A stretch of DNA of 63,379 bases from Sphingomonas sp. ERG5 (lineage in GTDB: Bacteria; Pseudomonadota; Alphaproteobacteria; Sphingomonadales; Sphingomonadaceae), in assembly GCF_000803065.1 (NCBI RefSeq), contig NZ_JSXI01000039.1, forward strand, positions 1-63,379, read 5' to 3'. The position numbers and the translations under genes were made by a program. Under the pieces are notes generated by a model. The model ran no database searches. It was not told the DNA's origin and was given only the letters and a program-made list of their open reading frames with translations. Positions 7,464 to 17,704 of the stretch are shown here, piece after piece (the first letter of the stretch is position 1; each line of letters opens with the position of its first letter).

Positions 7464-10076
7464 TCAGAACGATTTGCGGATCGTCATGCCATAAGTGCGC
7501 GGCTGGTTGGGATAGCCGCTATAGCTGCCGTCCTGTGCCACTGTCGGGAAGGTCCCGATCAGTGAATTGTTGTTGGTCAGGTTGCGCGCCCAAGCCATGA
7601 CTTCCAGCTTGGCGTTGACGAAGGTTACACCGAGGCTGGCGTTGACGTTGTTGCTGCCCCAGGTCGACAATCCCGGTGGGGTGGTCTCGGTCAGTTGCGT
7701 CTTGCTGGTGTAGTCATATTCGCCGCGCAGATAGGCGTTGATGCCCTCTGCGAGATCGTGGTTGACCGTTGCGGAGGTCGACAGGCTCCATTTCGGGATA
7801 CCAGCAGGACGGTCGCCCGTCAGATCGCGAAAGTTCGGCCGTAGGCCCGTCGCGGGATTCACCGGGCAACGTACCGTATCGTAGTTGACGCAAGCCGCGC
7901 CGGCGAAGGAATCATATTTTGGGTCGAGATATGTCAAGCCGCCGGTCAGTGCCAGGAACGGTGCGGGGGAGTAAGCCGCATCGATTTCGAAACCGCGGAC
8001 CGACTCCTTGCCAGCATTAACCAGGCTATAGCCCAAGCCGGTAAAGGCGTTGGACTGGAAGCCCTTGATCGACTGTTTGAACACCGCGAGGTTGAAGTAA
8101 CCGCCACGGAACTTGGCCTTCAGCCCGGCTTCATAGACTGTCACTGATTCCGGATCGGCAGAGCGGCCAACGCCATTCAGCGGTGGGCGGCTGTCCGAGG
8201 AGAGGTTGTACGCGCCGGCCTTCCAGCCGGTCGAATAGCTGACATAGGCATTGATGGCACCGAGATCATATGCGGCGCGCGCCGCATAGGTAACCTTGTC
8301 GCCGGTCAGGACGCCTGATTCATTGGCATTGGGAAAATTGACCGGGCCATGGTTCGGCGTGTTGCCATAGAAGAATTGCAACGCATTGAGACCGAAGGGG
8401 TTAGTGCCGGCGCGTGAAGCGGGGCAGGGTGCCGAGCCAGGTCCCGGCAGCGATCCGCCGAGCGACGCGCCGAACAGATTGTTCGGTACAACGCCGCCAT
8501 TGGCCGCGGGGTTATAACCCTTTTGCAGCAAACAGCCGGCGATCGAGGCCGGAAGCGCCGCGAACGGAATGAAGTTGAGACCTGGAACATTTTCCAGGTT
8601 CAGCTGCGAGAACCGATCGTTCAGTACGACATTCGACCTCGCTGCTTTGCGGTCGTTGAGATAGGCGAGGCCACCGGTCAGCGTGAGCCGGTCGGTGATC
8701 TTATAATCTACCTGACCGAAGATCGAATAGGACCGCTGCTTCATCGAATAATTGTCGGCGAGGCCCTGGCCGGGTGCGAAGTAATAGCTGCCTGGCGTAA
8801 CCGCAGGATTGATCGCATGTTGCAGCGATTCGAGCGCGAAGAGCAGGCCGTTGGTGCCGCCGGTCAGTGCGTTGAGATAAGCACGCGCGTCCTTGCCGAA
8901 GCGGATGTCACGACCCGTTTGCAGCTTTTCGTCCTGGTAGAAGCCGCCGATCAGCCAGCTGAACGGGCCGTCGGTATTCGACGCCAGGCGGATTTCCTGC
9001 GTGAAGGTCTTGATATGGTTGGAGGTCTTGTTGGACGAAATGTCCGCACCGGTGAAGTCGATGTCCTGGTTCGATTGATTGACCTGATCACGATAGGCGG
9101 TGATCGATGTCAGCTTGGCGAAGCCCACATTCCAGTCGATCTGGCCGCTGACGCCTTTGCCGACCAACCGGTTGGCCGGGTCGGTGTTGAAGATCACGCC
9201 GCGGTCGAACGTCTTGGTCGTGTCGGAAATCGCCCGGCCCAAGCTGCCGATCGCGAGTGTGGCGGGGCCGTTGAAGATCGACACCACGCCGCAGCAACGT
9301 TCCTTGATCAGGTTATAGTCGCCGATGATGCGAAGCGAGAAATCGGACGATGGCTCGAACAGGATGTCGCCGCGAACCGACCAGCGGTTACGATTATTGA
9401 TGTCGCTGCCGGTAGTGAGGTTCTTGAAATAGCCGTCGCGCTCGTTGAGGCTGCCCGACAGACGGAAGGCGATGGTGTCGGTCAACGGACCGGTCACGGT
9501 CGCCTTGGTCTGCATCAGGCTATAGTTGCCGACGCTGATTTCAGCCTTGCCGCCCCAGTCGAATGACGGACGCTTGGTGACGATGTTGATCGCGCCGGCC
9601 GACACGTTCTTGCCGAACAGGGTCGATTGCGGGCCGCGCAGCACCTCGATGCGCTCTATCTCGGGCAGATCGTCGAGCGCCGCTGCGGTACGGGTGCGGT
9701 AGACGCCGTCGATGAACACCCCGACCGAGCTTTCGATACCGTCATTGCCGTTGCCGTTGCCGAAGCCGCGGATGATGAAGTTGGTCTGGCCGACCGCGTT
9801 GAACTGCGACACTTTCAGCGACGGGACGACTGACTGAAGGTCGATCAGGTCGCGAATCTGCGATCGCTCGATGGTTGCGCTGCTGGTGACCGCGACCGAG
9901 ATCGGCACATCCTGCAGCGTCTGTTCGCGCTTGGTGGCGGTGACGATGATGTCGTCGCTGGTGTCGGTTGTCTGGGTATCCTGCGCGGCAGGGGCGGAAT
10001 CGGCGGTTTGCGCGGTTGCCGGTACTGCATAGATCAGTGCCAATGCAGATGCGGCAAGCAGTTCATATTTCTTCAT
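7464..10076 (-). CDS. TonB-dependent outer-membrane receptor
   Basis: This 870-residue receptor has a signal peptide ending PATAQ (residues 1-23), a plug domain beginning near DDIIVTATKREQTLQDVP with the RGPQSTLFGKN motif, and a 22-strand barrel ending in phenylalanine (TIRKSF). The start at 10076 is chosen because GAGGGG then sits 6 bases upstream; the ATG two codons earlier would touch it. There is no neighbouring transport, sigma or binding-protein gene, so the ligand is unknown. The family imports siderophores, vitamins, glycans or aromatics using TonB energy. Confidence 0.93.
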   Translation of the reverse strand: MKKYELLAASALALIYAVPATAQTADSAPAAQDTQTTDTSDDIIVTATKREQTLQDVPISVAVTSSATIERSQIRDLIDLQSVVPSLKVSQFNAVGQTNFIIRGFGNGNGNDGIESSVGVFIDGVYRTRTAAALDDLPEIERIEVLRGPQSTLFGKNVSAGAINIVTKRPSFDWGGKAEISVGNYSLMQTKATVTGPLTDTIAFRLSGSLNERDGYFKNLTTGSDINNRNRWSVRGDILFEPSSDFSLRIIGDYNLIKERCCGVVSIFNGPATLAIGSLGRAISDTTKTFDRGVIFNTDPANRLVGKGVSGQIDWNVGFAKLTSITAYRDQVNQSNQDIDFTGADISSNKTSNHIKTFTQEIRLASNTDGPFSWLIGGFYQDEKLQTGRDIRFGKDARAYLNALTGGTNGLLFALESLQHAINPAVTPGSYYFAPGQGLADNYSMKQRSYSIFGQVDYKITDRLTLTGGLAYLNDRKAARSNVVLNDRFSQLNLENVPGLNFIPFAALPASIAGCLLQKGYNPAANGGVVPNNLFGASLGGSLPGPGSAPCPASRAGTNPFGLNALQFFYGNTPNHGPVNFPNANESGVLTGDKVTYAARAAYDLGAINAYVSYSTGWKAGAYNLSSDSRPPLNGVGRSADPESVTVYEAGLKAKFRGGYFNLAVFKQSIKGFQSNAFTGLGYSLVNAGKESVRGFEIDAAYSPAPFLALTGGLTYLDPKYDSFAGAACVNYDTVRCPVNPATGLRPNFRDLTGDRPAGIPKWSLSTSATVNHDLAEGINAYLRGEYDYTSKTQLTETTPPGLSTWGSNNVNASLGVTFVNAKLEVMAWARNLTNNNSLIGTFPTVAQDGSYSGYPNQPRTYGMTIRKSF

Positions 10077-10304
10077 AAACATCCCCTCGTGTTTACGTTG
10101 CCGATCTTTTCGTCGGCTGGCACGTTCGTAAAATCGGTACGGTAATCTGCGCTGCGTCGATTCGGACGTCAATGGCGTTTCATGCGGGAATCTGCGGGGT
10201 TGCGGCACAGTTGCCTAAATGAGACAGTCGTTGAATCGAACATCGTCACGCCGGAACGTCGCTTGCCGTAACGTCGCCTGCGAATCGCCGCGAAGGAATC
10301 CCGA

Positions 10305-10925
10305 ATGCCTGATCTGATCGCCAGCCCCGATGATGGGGATCTTGTCGCCTCGACACCGAAGATTCCGGTGCCGGACGATGTCGCGGAGGCCGTGCGGACG
10401 CTGATCCGCTGGGCCGGTGACGATCCCGCCCGTGAGGGGCTGATCGATACGCCGGCGCGCGTCGCGCGGGCCTGGAAGGAATATTGCCAGGGCTATACCG
10501 ACGATCCCGCGCACCATCTGTCGCGCGTGTTCGAGGAAGTCGGCGGCTATGACGAGATCGTGCTGCTGAAGGACATCCCGTTCCAGTCGCATTGCGAGCA
10601 TCATATGGCGCCGATCATCGGCAAGGCGCACATCGCCTATCTGCCGAGCAACTGGGTGGTCGGTATCTCCAAGCTGGCGCGCGTACTGCACACCTATGCG
10701 CGCCGCTTGCAGGTGCAGGAAAGGCTGACCGCGGAGGTCGCCAATTGCATCTGGGACAATCTCAAGCCGGTCGGCGTCGCGGTGGTGATCGAGGCGAACC
10801 ATGCGTGCATGAGTGCACGCGGCGTGCGCACCCCGGGGGTGGCGATGGTCACCAGCCGAATGATGGGGGTGTTCCGCGAGGATGAACGAAGCCGCAAGGA
10901 AGTCCTTGCCCTGATGGGCTTCTAG
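10305..10925 (+). CDS. folE: GTP cyclohydrolase I
   Basis: This 206-residue enzyme converts GTP to dihydroneopterin triphosphate, opening folate synthesis. The zinc ligands Cys97 and His100 lie in SHCEHHMAP, and Cys168 in HACMSARG; the conserved GISKLARV and [11 protein letters not shown] stretches are present. AAGGA precedes the ATG. It is first in a three-gene set with a pterin reductase-like gene and folB, starting 228 bases from a divergent TonB receptor gene. Confidence 0.97.
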   Translation: MPDLIASPDDGDLVASTPKIPVPDDVAEAVRTLIRWAGDDPAREGLIDTPARVARAWKEYCQGYTDDPAHHLSRVFEEVGGYDEIVLLKDIPFQSHCEHHMAPIIGKAHIAYLPSNWVVGISKLARVLHTYARRLQVQERLTAEVANCIWDNLKPVGVAVVIEANHACMSARGVRTPGVAMVTSRMMGVFREDERSRKEVLALMGF

Positions 10926-10931
10926 CGCCGC

Positions 10932-11696
10932 GTGTCGGATTCGAACCGAACCGTTCTGGTTACCGGAGGCGCGCGCCGGATCGGCGCGGTCATCGCGCGC
11001 CATCTCGCGGGGCAGGGATGGCGCGTCGCGATTCATCACTGGAGATCGCATGACGAGGCCGAGGCACTGGCCGCCGAACTGCCCGGCGCGGTGGTGGTGA
11101 CCGGGGACCTTGCTTTGCCGGCCACCGCGCAGGCGCTGGTCGACGAAGTCCGCGACCTGTTCGGCGCCCCGATCGCCGGATTGGTCAATAATGCGTCGAT
11201 CTTCCACTTCGATCGCCCGCCGCTGTCCGACGGCAATGCGATGGCCGAGCATATGGCGGTCAATCTGACCGCGCCGGTGCTGCTCGCCTCGGCGATCGCG
11301 GCGCAGGACGATCTGACGGATGGAGCGGTGGTCAATATCCTCGACCAGAAGGTCGCCAATCTCAATCCCGATTTCTTCTCGTACAGCTGTTCCAAGATCG
11401 CCCTGACCGGGGCGACGGCGATGCTGGCGCAGGCACTGGGGCCACGTATCCGGGTCAATGCGGTGTCGCCGGGCCTGTCGCTGCCGAGCCTCGACCAGAC
11501 CGAAGCGGAGTTCGCCGCAGTGGCGAGTCGGAACCTGTTGCAGCGCCCGGTCGATACTGGCGCGATCGCCCGGGCGGTCGATTTCCTGCTCACGGTACGG
11601 GGCGTCACCGGGCAGAATATCTTCGTCGACAATGGCCAGCATTTCCTGCCGCGCGAGAGCGATGTGATGTTCGAAACGAGAGCGGCGCATGGCTAA
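10932..11696 (+). CDS. SDR-family reductase, FolM/pteridine reductase-like
   Basis: This 254-residue short-chain dehydrogenase carries TGGARRIG near residue 11; the RIG ending rather than GIG is typical of pteridine and dihydromonapterin reductases (PTR1/FolM). NNASIF and the catalytic YSCSK motif follow. It starts at a GTG 6 bases after the folE stop and overlaps folB by 8 bases, so it is probably translationally coupled. Its place between folE and folB supports reduction of a dihydropterin or dihydrofolate. The exact substrate is inferred. Confidence 0.85.
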   Translation: MSDSNRTVLVTGGARRIGAVIARHLAGQGWRVAIHHWRSHDEAEALAAELPGAVVVTGDLALPATAQALVDEVRDLFGAPIAGLVNNASIFHFDRPPLSDGNAMAEHMAVNLTAPVLLASAIAAQDDLTDGAVVNILDQKVANLNPDFFSYSCSKIALTGATAMLAQALGPRIRVNAVSPGLSLPSLDQTEAEFAAVASRNLLQRPVDTGAIARAVDFLLTVRGVTGQNIFVDNGQHFLPRESDVMFETRAAHG

Positions 11697-12054
11697 GGGC
11701 ACGCGCTTCGCGACGATCCTGGATGGCCTGGAGGTCGTCATGGGTCTTGGTATCCATCCCGAGGAGTTGGCCGCGCCGCAGCGCGTGATCCTGAACGTGC
11801 GGCTTGAGGTCGACTATCCCGTGCCGCCGGCTGAGGACCGGATCGAGGCGGTGCTCGATTACGACTTCATCCGCACCGGTATTCGCGAACTGGTCGCCGG
11901 GCGCCATTTCAACCTGCAGGAGACTTTGTGCGAAGCGGTCGCCGCGCTGTGCCTGCGCGATGAACGCGTGTGCGAAGTGACGGTGCGGTCGTCCAAGCCA
12001 GATATTTATCCCGATGCGGCAGTGGGGTGCGAGATCGTGCGGGCGCGCGGCTAG
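11689..12054 (+). CDS. folB: Dihydroneopterin aldolase family protein
   Basis: This 121-residue protein has the FolB fold: an N-terminal beta strand (FATILDGLEVVMGLGIHPEE), the glutamate-containing segment AGRHFNLQETLCEAV, and the VRSSKPDIYPD stretch. The family cleaves dihydroneopterin to hydroxymethyldihydropterin. Length fits the single-domain enzyme. It is the last gene of the folate set. Lys in SSKPD matches the usual catalytic lysine region. Confidence 0.88.
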   Translation: MAKGTRFATILDGLEVVMGLGIHPEELAAPQRVILNVRLEVDYPVPPAEDRIEAVLDYDFIRTGIRELVAGRHFNLQETLCEAVAALCLRDERVCEVTVRSSKPDIYPDAAVGCEIVRARG

Positions 12055-12179
12055 CAGCCTTGGTTCGGCCCTGAACTGCCCTGTTTTCACCTGATATGGC
12101 CGGGTAGTTTTTCCTCGCCTGTTAAGTTGGATATTCGGTGAAGGATTTTGGTTGTTAGTCAACGACTTGATCGGCGCTC

Positions 12180-12243
12180 ACCTGTTATTGAATAACAGGT
12201 CGATAACAGGTCGATAACAGGTCGATAACAGGTCGATAACAGG
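12180..12243. repeat. 11-base tandem repeat array with a leading palindrome
   Basis: ATAACAGGTCG is repeated in register at 12192, 12203, 12214 and 12225, with a partial copy from 12236. The first copy forms a perfect palindrome with the sequence before it (ACCTGTTATT, G, AATAACAGGT; 12180-12200). The array lies in the 355-base gap 12055-12409 between the convergent folB and OsmC-like genes; I see no other feature there. The 11-base period is about one helical turn, so a protein binding each copy would face the same side. Function unknown. Confidence 0.85.
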
Positions 12244-12409
12244 CTCTGTTTCCAGCATAGCAGGTCACCTGTCTTCGATCGCCTCACGATGAGAAAGAGC
12301 CAGCCCGACCCGATCAGGGTATGACCGACGCAAGATGGCATAGATCATATATGGTATTGAATCGGCGCCGTTAGATGCCGCCAGATCGGATCATCGGTGA
12401 GCGGGTCGC

Positions 12410-12817
12410 TCAGCCCCAGGAAAACTCGATCGGTATCTGCACGTCCGGATGCATGCTCTTGTGCACCGGGCAGCTATGCGCGGCCTCTTCCAGCTCGTGC
12501 CGATGCTCGGGGCTAAGGTGTTGCGGCACATCGATGCGGACCGCCAGCTTATGCACCCGGCGCACCGGTGCGTTGGCCATTTCCTTTTCGACGATTGCCG
12601 TCGCGCCGCCGATATCGATGTTCAGGGCACGCGCCTTGATGCCCATCACGCTCAAGATGCAACTGCCCAGTGCGGTCGCCAGCAAGTCGGTCGGGGAGAA
12701 GCTCTCACCCCGACCCTGATTGTCCTTCGGCGCATCGGTGGTCAGTTCGGTACCGGACTCGCCATGGACAGCCTTGCAGTGCAGATCCCCCTGATATTCG
12801 ATATGAACAGCGGCCAT
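12410..12817 (-). CDS. OsmC/Ohr-family peroxidase-like protein
   Basis: This 135-residue protein matches the OsmC/YhfA group: two cysteines lie in the usual places, one in ALGSCILSVMG (about residue 53) and one in AAHSCPVHKSMHPDV near the end. The pair forms the redox site that reduces organic hydroperoxides in characterised members. An excellent GGAGG site precedes the ATG. It lies 24 bases downstream of leuA on the same strand and could be cotranscribed. The substrate is not predictable. Confidence 0.88.
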   Translation of the reverse strand: MAAVHIEYQGDLHCKAVHGESGTELTTDAPKDNQGRGESFSPTDLLATALGSCILSVMGIKARALNIDIGGATAIVEKEMANAPVRRVHKLAVRIDVPQHLSPEHRHELEEAAHSCPVHKSMHPDVQIPIEFSWG

Positions 12818-12841
12818 CGATAAATCCTCCGAAAACAGCGC

Positions 12842-14509
12842 TCAGACGGCATTCGCCGCACTCAGCGCCGCGCGCACCGTCGCCGTCGCGACATCGACAT
12901 CGATACCGACCCCGAACACCATCCGCCCATCGGCGGTGCGGCATTCGAGATACGCCGCCGCCTGCGCCTGCGCGCCAACGCCGATGGCGTGTTCGTTATA
13001 GTCGATCACATCGAGATCCACGCCGCAATCCTCACGCAGCGCGTCGAGCACGCCGGAGATGAGGCCATTGCCGCGCCCGCTGATCGACCGTTCCTCGCCG
13101 TCGAGCCGGACGCGGCCGACGAACGTACGCGGTGGGCCGCCGCCGGGGGCGTGGTTTTCCTGATAGTCGATCAGCGCGAAGCGGTCGCGGCCCGAGGGCA
13201 GATAGGCCGCGTCGAACACTTGCCAGATATCAGCGGCGTTGAGCTCGCGGCTGGTTTCGTCGGCATAGGCCTGCACATGGCGGCTGAAATCGGCCTGGAG
13301 GCGCTTGGGCAGTTTCAGGCCCTTGTCCTGTTCGATCACCCAGGCGACACCGCCCTTGCCGGATTGCGAATTGACCCGGATCACCGCTTCATAGCTGCGG
13401 CCGAGATCGGCCGGGTCGATCGGCAGATAGGGGACTTCCCACAGTTCGTCGTTGCGCGCGGCCTGCGCAGCGAAGCCCTTTTTGATCGCGTCCTGATGGC
13501 TGCCCGAAAAGGCGGTGAAGACCAGTTCGCCGGCATAGGGCGTGCGCGGATGGACCGGCAGGTTGGTGCAATAATTCACCGTGCTGACGATTTCATCGAT
13601 GTCGGAAAAATCGAGTTTTGGATCAATGCCTTGTGTGTACATGTTGAGCGCGACCGTCACCAGATCGCAATTGCCGGTGCGCTCGCCATTGCCAAGCAGG
13701 CAGCCTTCCACGCGGTCAGCGCCGGCCATCAGGCCAAGTTCCGCCGCTGCCACGCCGGTGCCGCGGTCGTTATGCGGGTGGAGCGAAATGACGATGCTGT
13801 CGCGGTTGCGGATGTTCTTGCCGAACCATTCGATCTGGTCGGCATAGATGTTGGGCGTGGCGCATTCCACCGTCGCGGGCAGGTTGAGGATGATCGGATG
13901 ATCGGGGGTGGGGCGCAGAATCTCCATCACCGCTTCACAGACCTCGACCGAGAAATCGAGTTCGGCGGTTGAGAAGGTTTCGGGGCTATATTCGAAATGC
14001 CAGTCGGTGTCGGGCTGGGCGGCGGCCTGGTCGCGCAGGATCATCGCGCCCTCGACCGCGATCTGGCGGACTTCGTCGCGAGTCATGCCGAAGACGATCT
14101 TGCGCCACGCCGGGCTGACCGCATTGTAGAGATGGACGATCGCCTTGGGCGCGCCGCGCAGGCTGGCGAAGCTGGTTTCGATCAGGTCGCGGCGCGACTG
14201 AGTCAGCACCTGGATCATCACATCGTCGGGGATTCGGTCATTCTTCACCAGCCCGGAGATGAAATCGAACTCGGTGGCACCGGCCGAGGGGAAGCCGACT
14301 TCGATTTCCTTCAGGCCGACCTTGACCAGCAAGTCGAAAAGGCGCGTTTTCTTCTCCGCGTCCATCGGATCGATCAGCGCCTGGTTGCCGTCGCGCAGAT
14401 CGGTGGAGAGCCAGCGCGGCGGTTGCATGATGGTGCGCGAGGGCCATTCGCGGTTGGGCAAGTCGATCTGGGGAAAAGGGCGGTATTTTACGGAAGGGTC
14501 ACGCAGCAT
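12842..14509 (-). CDS. leuA: 2-isopropylmalate synthase
   Basis: This 555-residue enzyme condenses 2-ketoisovalerate with acetyl-CoA, the committed step to leucine. The TIM-barrel domain shows [11 protein letters not shown] (35-45, catalytic Asp and Arg) and the metal-binding [11 protein letters not shown]; a C-terminal LeuA dimer/allosteric domain (about 430-555) begins near [10 protein letters not shown] and mediates leucine feedback in the family. It is preceded by a leucine-rich leader peptide and strong hairpins (14583-14683), so expression is probably attenuated by charged tRNA-Leu. Confidence 0.97.
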   Translation of the reverse strand: MLRDPSVKYRPFPQIDLPNREWPSRTIMQPPRWLSTDLRDGNQALIDPMDAEKKTRLFDLLVKVGLKEIEVGFPSAGATEFDFISGLVKNDRIPDDVMIQVLTQSRRDLIETSFASLRGAPKAIVHLYNAVSPAWRKIVFGMTRDEVRQIAVEGAMILRDQAAAQPDTDWHFEYSPETFSTAELDFSVEVCEAVMEILRPTPDHPIILNLPATVECATPNIYADQIEWFGKNIRNRDSIVISLHPHNDRGTGVAAAELGLMAGADRVEGCLLGNGERTGNCDLVTVALNMYTQGIDPKLDFSDIDEIVSTVNYCTNLPVHPRTPYAGELVFTAFSGSHQDAIKKGFAAQAARNDELWEVPYLPIDPADLGRSYEAVIRVNSQSGKGGVAWVIEQDKGLKLPKRLQADFSRHVQAYADETSRELNAADIWQVFDAAYLPSGRDRFALIDYQENHAPGGGPPRTFVGRVRLDGEERSISGRGNGLISGVLDALREDCGVDLDVIDYNEHAIGVGAQAQAAAYLECRTADGRMVFGVGIDVDVATATVRAALSAANAV

Positions 14510-14582
14510 GGCTTCGGGTCTCGCAATTTCGCTTGTCGTCGTTTGGGCGGCGGCATTTGATTTTGTGGGGATACCCCACGGT

Positions 14583-14636
14583 CCCTTAGGCGGGTCGCGC
14601 GCGCCCGAGGCGCGCGGCGAGGGTCGCGCCTAAGGG
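14583..14636 (-). promoter_or_regulatory. leuA leader stem-loop
   Basis: CCCTTAGGCG (14627-14636 read on the minus strand) pairs perfectly with CGCCTAAGGG (14583-14592). A GC-rich inner hairpin forms between. The outer 5' arm overlaps the last codons and stop of the leader peptide, so ribosome position would control its folding. No U-run follows; a second stem, GTGGGG/CCCCAC, lies at about 14565-14579. Whether it terminates transcription or hides the leuA start is unclear. Confidence 0.65.
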
Positions 14637-14683
14637 CGCGTAAGTCGAAGCAGCGAAAGGCGAAGAGCCTGCGTCATTGCCAT
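14630..14683 (-). CDS. Leucine-rich leader peptide of leuA (leuL-like)
   Basis: The frame reads MAMTQALRLSLLRLTRP and stops. Five of its 17 residues are leucine, clustered in ALRLSLLRL, and the stop falls inside the following stem-loop. This is the layout of an attenuator peptide: stalling at leucine codons when tRNA-Leu is uncharged would change the downstream fold. A 15-residue form can start at the second ATG (14677). The ribosome site is weak, as often in leader peptides. Confidence 0.7.
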   Translation of the reverse strand: MAMTQALRLSLLRLTRP

Positions 14684-14719
14684 CGCGTTACCGCGTCATT
14701 GTGGCGTCTGTCCAGAGCC

Positions 14720-15358
14720 CTAATCGAACAACCGGTCGAGCGGGCTTCGCGGCAGGACCCAGAAGATCGCGACGATCGCGGCACAGCCGATGCCGAGCCA
14801 GGGCGACACGAACAACGTCAGCACGATGCCGAGCAGATACACCAATGTCGCGAAGAGTCCCTTGCGCCCGGTCTGGCGGTGATAGGTCTTTGCCGCGGCG
14901 CTCTGGTTGCCGGTGACGCGGATCGTCGATTGCAGCCAGATATAGGCGAATGCCGGCAGGATCATCGTCACGAGATAGATCAGCGTCGCCTCGCGGTTGA
15001 AATGATGCTCGCCGAGATAGGAGGTCGAGAAGGGCACCAGCGAGAGCGCGAACAGCAAGAGCATGTTCGACCAGATCAGCCCGTTGCAGACATGTCTGGC
15101 ATGGGTGAACAACCGGTGGTGGTGGACCCAGTATATCGCGACATAGGCATAGCTGAGAATATAGGCGAGGAAGACCGGCCACAGCGTCCAGAGCTTGTCC
15201 ATCCCTTCGGAAATGGGTGGGTGAAGCTCGAGCACCATGATCGTGACGATGATCGCGACGACCCCGTCGGAAAAGGCCTCGACCCGCCCGACTCCGGGCG
15301 GGCCTTCCTCGTCGCTGTCGGCCGGGGGGCTGTGATCGGGTATCTTTGTACCGCTCAT
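14720..15358 (-). CDS. TMEM175-family (DUF1211) potassium channel-like membrane protein
   Basis: This 212-residue protein has the family signature near residue 26: RVEAFSDGVVAIIVTIMVLE, with the FSD motif at the start of the pore-lining first helix. About six membrane segments follow (LAYILSYAYVAIYWV, WSNMLLLFALSLVPF, IYLVTMILPAFAYIW and others), the single-repeat form seen in bacteria that assembles as a tetramer. Characterised members conduct K+. The start overlaps the YceI stop as ATGA, so the two are cotranscribed. Confidence 0.88.
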   Translation of the reverse strand: MSGTKIPDHSPPADSDEEGPPGVGRVEAFSDGVVAIIVTIMVLELHPPISEGMDKLWTLWPVFLAYILSYAYVAIYWVHHHRLFTHARHVCNGLIWSNMLLLFALSLVPFSTSYLGEHHFNREATLIYLVTMILPAFAYIWLQSTIRVTGNQSAAAKTYHRQTGRKGLFATLVYLLGIVLTLFVSPWLGIGCAAIVAIFWVLPRSPLDRLFD

Positions 15359-15969
15359 TGCGCCTCGAACCCGGCATTGATGGTCAGGTCGATCCGGTCG
15401 GAGACCAACGGCACGCTATAGCCCATGCCGAAATCGCTGCGGTTGATCGCGGTGGTCGCGGCGAAGCCGACATTGGTCTTCTTCCCGCCCCAGAACGCCT
15501 TGCCGGCACCGATCAGGCGCGCCTTCAACACGACCGGCTTGGTCACGCCCTTGATCGTCAGGTTACCGCTGATGGTCGCGTTCGTACCCTCGGTCGCCAC
15601 GCTGGTCGACACGAAGGTGATGGTGGGGAATTTGGCGGCGTCGAAAAATTCCGCGCCCTGCAGATGCTTGTCGAGCGCCTCAACCGTGGTGCGGACCTTG
15701 GCGACCGGAAAGGTGACGCTGACCTTCGCCGCTTCGGGGTGGGCGGGGTCGAGCGTCAGCGTGCCGGAGGGGCTGGTGAACTGGCCGGTATATTCGGTGA
15801 AGCCGAGATGGTTGACGGTGAACAGCACCTGGCTGTGCGCCGGGTCGAGTGCATAGGTGCCGGCGACGACTTGCTTCGTGTCGAGTTTACCTGGTGCCTC
15901 GGTCGGAAGTTGCTGCGCGAGCACAGGGGCCGAGGCGAGGGTGAGGGCGGCGGTCAGAATGAGACGCAT
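15355..15969 (-). CDS. YceI-family periplasmic protein
   Basis: This 204-residue secreted protein begins with a signal peptide ending PVLAQ (residues 1-19). The mature part is a YceI lipocalin-like barrel: YALDPAHSQVLFTVNHLGFT, FPTITFVSTSV, GNLTIKGVTKPVVL and the closing DFGMGYSVPLVSDRIDL. Family members bind long isoprenoid chains, and some are stress-induced. GGAGAG precedes the start. It is coupled to the TMEM175-like gene. Confidence 0.92.
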   Translation of the reverse strand: MRLILTAALTLASAPVLAQQLPTEAPGKLDTKQVVAGTYALDPAHSQVLFTVNHLGFTEYTGQFTSPSGTLTLDPAHPEAAKVSVTFPVAKVRTTVEALDKHLQGAEFFDAAKFPTITFVSTSVATEGTNATISGNLTIKGVTKPVVLKARLIGAGKAFWGGKKTNVGFAATTAINRSDFGMGYSVPLVSDRIDLTINAGFEAQ

Positions 15970-15986
15970 GTTACTCTCCGGGCATG

Positions 15987-16021
15987 AAAAAGGGGCCGCG
16001 CCAATGTGACGCAGCCCCTTT
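15987..16021 (-). terminator. Terminator after ilvC
   Basis: AAAGGGGC and GCCCCTTT pair around a 17-base loop that includes a short CGCG/CGC stem. On the minus strand the stem is followed by five T residues. It lies 42 bases past the ilvC stop. Confidence 0.75.
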
Positions 16022-16062
16022 GAGCACGCAAGCGCCGAAGCGCCGACTTAGGGTCTGGACCC

Positions 16063-17703
<1,641 letters not shown>

Positions 17704-17704
<1 letters not shown>

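Noticed and set aside
12180..12243. CRISPR array
   Set aside because: The units are 11 bases and directly adjacent, without spacers, and no cas gene lies nearby.
12159..12341. 60-codon frame across the 11-base repeats
   Set aside because: Its internal repeat only mirrors the DNA repeat; there is no ribosome site.
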